Source: Amborella trichopoda (lineage: Eukaryota; Streptophyta; Magnoliopsida; Amborellales; Amborellaceae). Taken from it: 64,000 nt of DNA. Positions 63,074 through 64,000 of this stretch are shown piece by piece. Positions within the stretch are counted from its first letter, which is position 1. Each line of letters opens with the position of its first letter. The notes beneath the pieces are model-generated. The model did not search any database, was not told where the DNA came from, and worked only from the letters and a program-made list of their open reading frames with translations. Location: contig NW_006499751.1 in assembly GCF_000471905.2 (NCBI RefSeq), positions 4,704,426-4,768,425 on the forward strand. Direction: 5' to 3'. A program made the translations under genes and the position numbers.

Positions 63074-63542
63074 ATGATCAATGTTGATTGTTGAATAATT
63101 ATTAAACTTTGAAGTTTGAACTTTGATTGAAGTATTGTGTATTGAACTATTAAAGATTCTTTTCAATCTTCAAGTATTACTTTCATAGTTTCATAATTCA
63201 ATTTTGTTTTCTTCCTCATGGTGGTTTACTGCAGCACTGGTGTGATACTATTTGATGATGGTTTGATAATTTGATTGGTTGTTAATTTTAAGTTTTAATT
63301 GTATATGGAGTATAAATCGACTTATGGATTATAGTTATGCTTATGGAGTGTTGCTAAATACTAATGTGTAGTAAAACTTGAATTATATGCTGCGATACAT
63401 ATAACTGATATTGACATAACTGCACTGCAGAATCCTTATTTGGATTCAACTGGGCTGTCCAGGTTCTGGGCGTCCGCCTAGGTGTTGGGCGGCTTGGAAC
63501 CCCAAGCCGCCTAGGACCCGCCTAGCGCTTTTTGAAACACTG

Positions 63543-64000
63543 TTTCAACTACAAAATAAGGGAAAAGAGGGTGCTTCGGCTAGATAAAAAAAAAAAACAA
63601 GTGTGTGAGTGTGTGAAAGGTGTATGTGTGTACGTACATACACATGCATGTTACATATAAAAATATATAAGGGAGTGTGTATCTATAAACAGATAATTAT
63701 ATATCAATGCATGCAAGGACATCTACTACTTGATAACATGTTTGCCAATCAAACAGTGAGAAGAATATTAACATTGCTGTGTAAAAAGAACGACAAAATA
63801 GAAAAGTAAAACAAAACAAATGATCCAGACAGAGATAACCATTTTCCAAAACAAAAAAAAAAAAACGATTCAAGATCCAGACAAAACAAAACCAGAAGCA
63901 TGAGAAAGAAACGGTAAATGCGACGAGGAATCTCATTAGTAAAGCCAAATAAAATTTTATCCTTCTGGACAGTTAGCCAACGTGTAATCAGTATGGCATA
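63543..64000. other. Intron 7 sequence to window end
   Basis: Contains a TG/CA-rich stretch (about 63600-63660). No exon of PIGS recognised. Confidence 0.45.

Larger units (their letters stand above)
60056..63542 (+). mobile_element. hAT element, about 3.49 kb, transposase-bearing but broken
   Basis: Left end 'CAATGATTCAAAAAGCG'; right end, reverse-complemented, 'CAGTGTTTCAAAAAGCG'. Multiple 'cctaggcgg' repeats lie just inside both ends, in opposite orientation. Contains a BED-DUF659-hAT dimerisation type transposase gene with frameshifts and a sequence gap. I could not find an exact 8-bp target duplication. Probable source family of the deleted copies at 46667 and 27958. Confidence 0.88.

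Noticed and set aside
60048-63550. 8-bp target duplication of the 3.5 kb hAT element
   Set aside because: The flanking octamers ('tctacaag' and 'tttcaact') do not match, so no duplication is claimed for this copy.

Overview
This is nuclear DNA of a flowering plant. It shows short GT-AG introns, plant L1-type and RTE-type LINEs, Gypsy and Copia LTR retrotransposon remnants, and a hAT family. It carries one host gene, the GPI transamidase subunit PIG-S, on the + strand. The gene starts at 23189 and runs off the right edge. Seven exons can be read (23189-23303, 23395-24112, 37676-37760, 37895-37984, 53865-53938, 57510-57594, 57681-57770). They join in frame into 419 codons. Three of the seven introns are enormous (about 13.6 kb, 15.9 kb and more than 6.2 kb) and one is 3.6 kb; these hold nearly all the repeats right of the gene start. 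The other three are ordinary (91, 134 and 86 bp). No other host gene could be supported. Such long repeat-filled introns suggest a woody or early-diverging angiosperm, but that is only inference.

Left flank, 1-12.8 kb: decayed Gypsy (Tat-like) retrotransposon material. Gag and a protease-like domain lie on the - strand. A convergent + strand frame encodes a plant mobile domain protein with a basic segment and a coiled coil. No reverse transcriptase or integrase is seen between them. A tRNA-Arg-type primer-binding site lies at 11295-11312, and GC-rich tandem arrays occur at both ends (1-354, 1311-1540, 12005-12318). From 14268 to 21011 there is a nearly full-length L1-type LINE on the - strand, with ORF1 (DUF4283 and CCHC), endonuclease, RT with YADD, zf-RVT and RNase H. 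It is followed at 21414-21531 by a tRNA-derived SINE whose 3' tail matches the tail of that LINE.

Inside PIG-S: intron 2 holds an L1 fragment, two small hAT relatives, a field of GGATC-rich repeats, and a second L1 (about 32.9-37.4 kb) interrupted by pieces of that field. Intron 4 holds two RTE fragments, another L1 fragment, a degenerate tandem array of about 190-225 bp, a Copia tail whose 3' LTR is split by a 1.55 kb hAT element with a perfect 8-bp target duplication, and Copia gag and protease pieces. Intron 5 holds a Copia RT remnant and an RTE fragment, both antisense. Intron 7 holds a 3.5 kb hAT element with a broken transposase and a 21-N assembly gap.

The items most worth a second look are the PIG-S gene architecture, the LINE/SINE tail sharing, the triple-BED hAT derivative, and the pol-less Gypsy element with its antisense mobile-domain gene. 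I found no evidence of a wholly new biological system.
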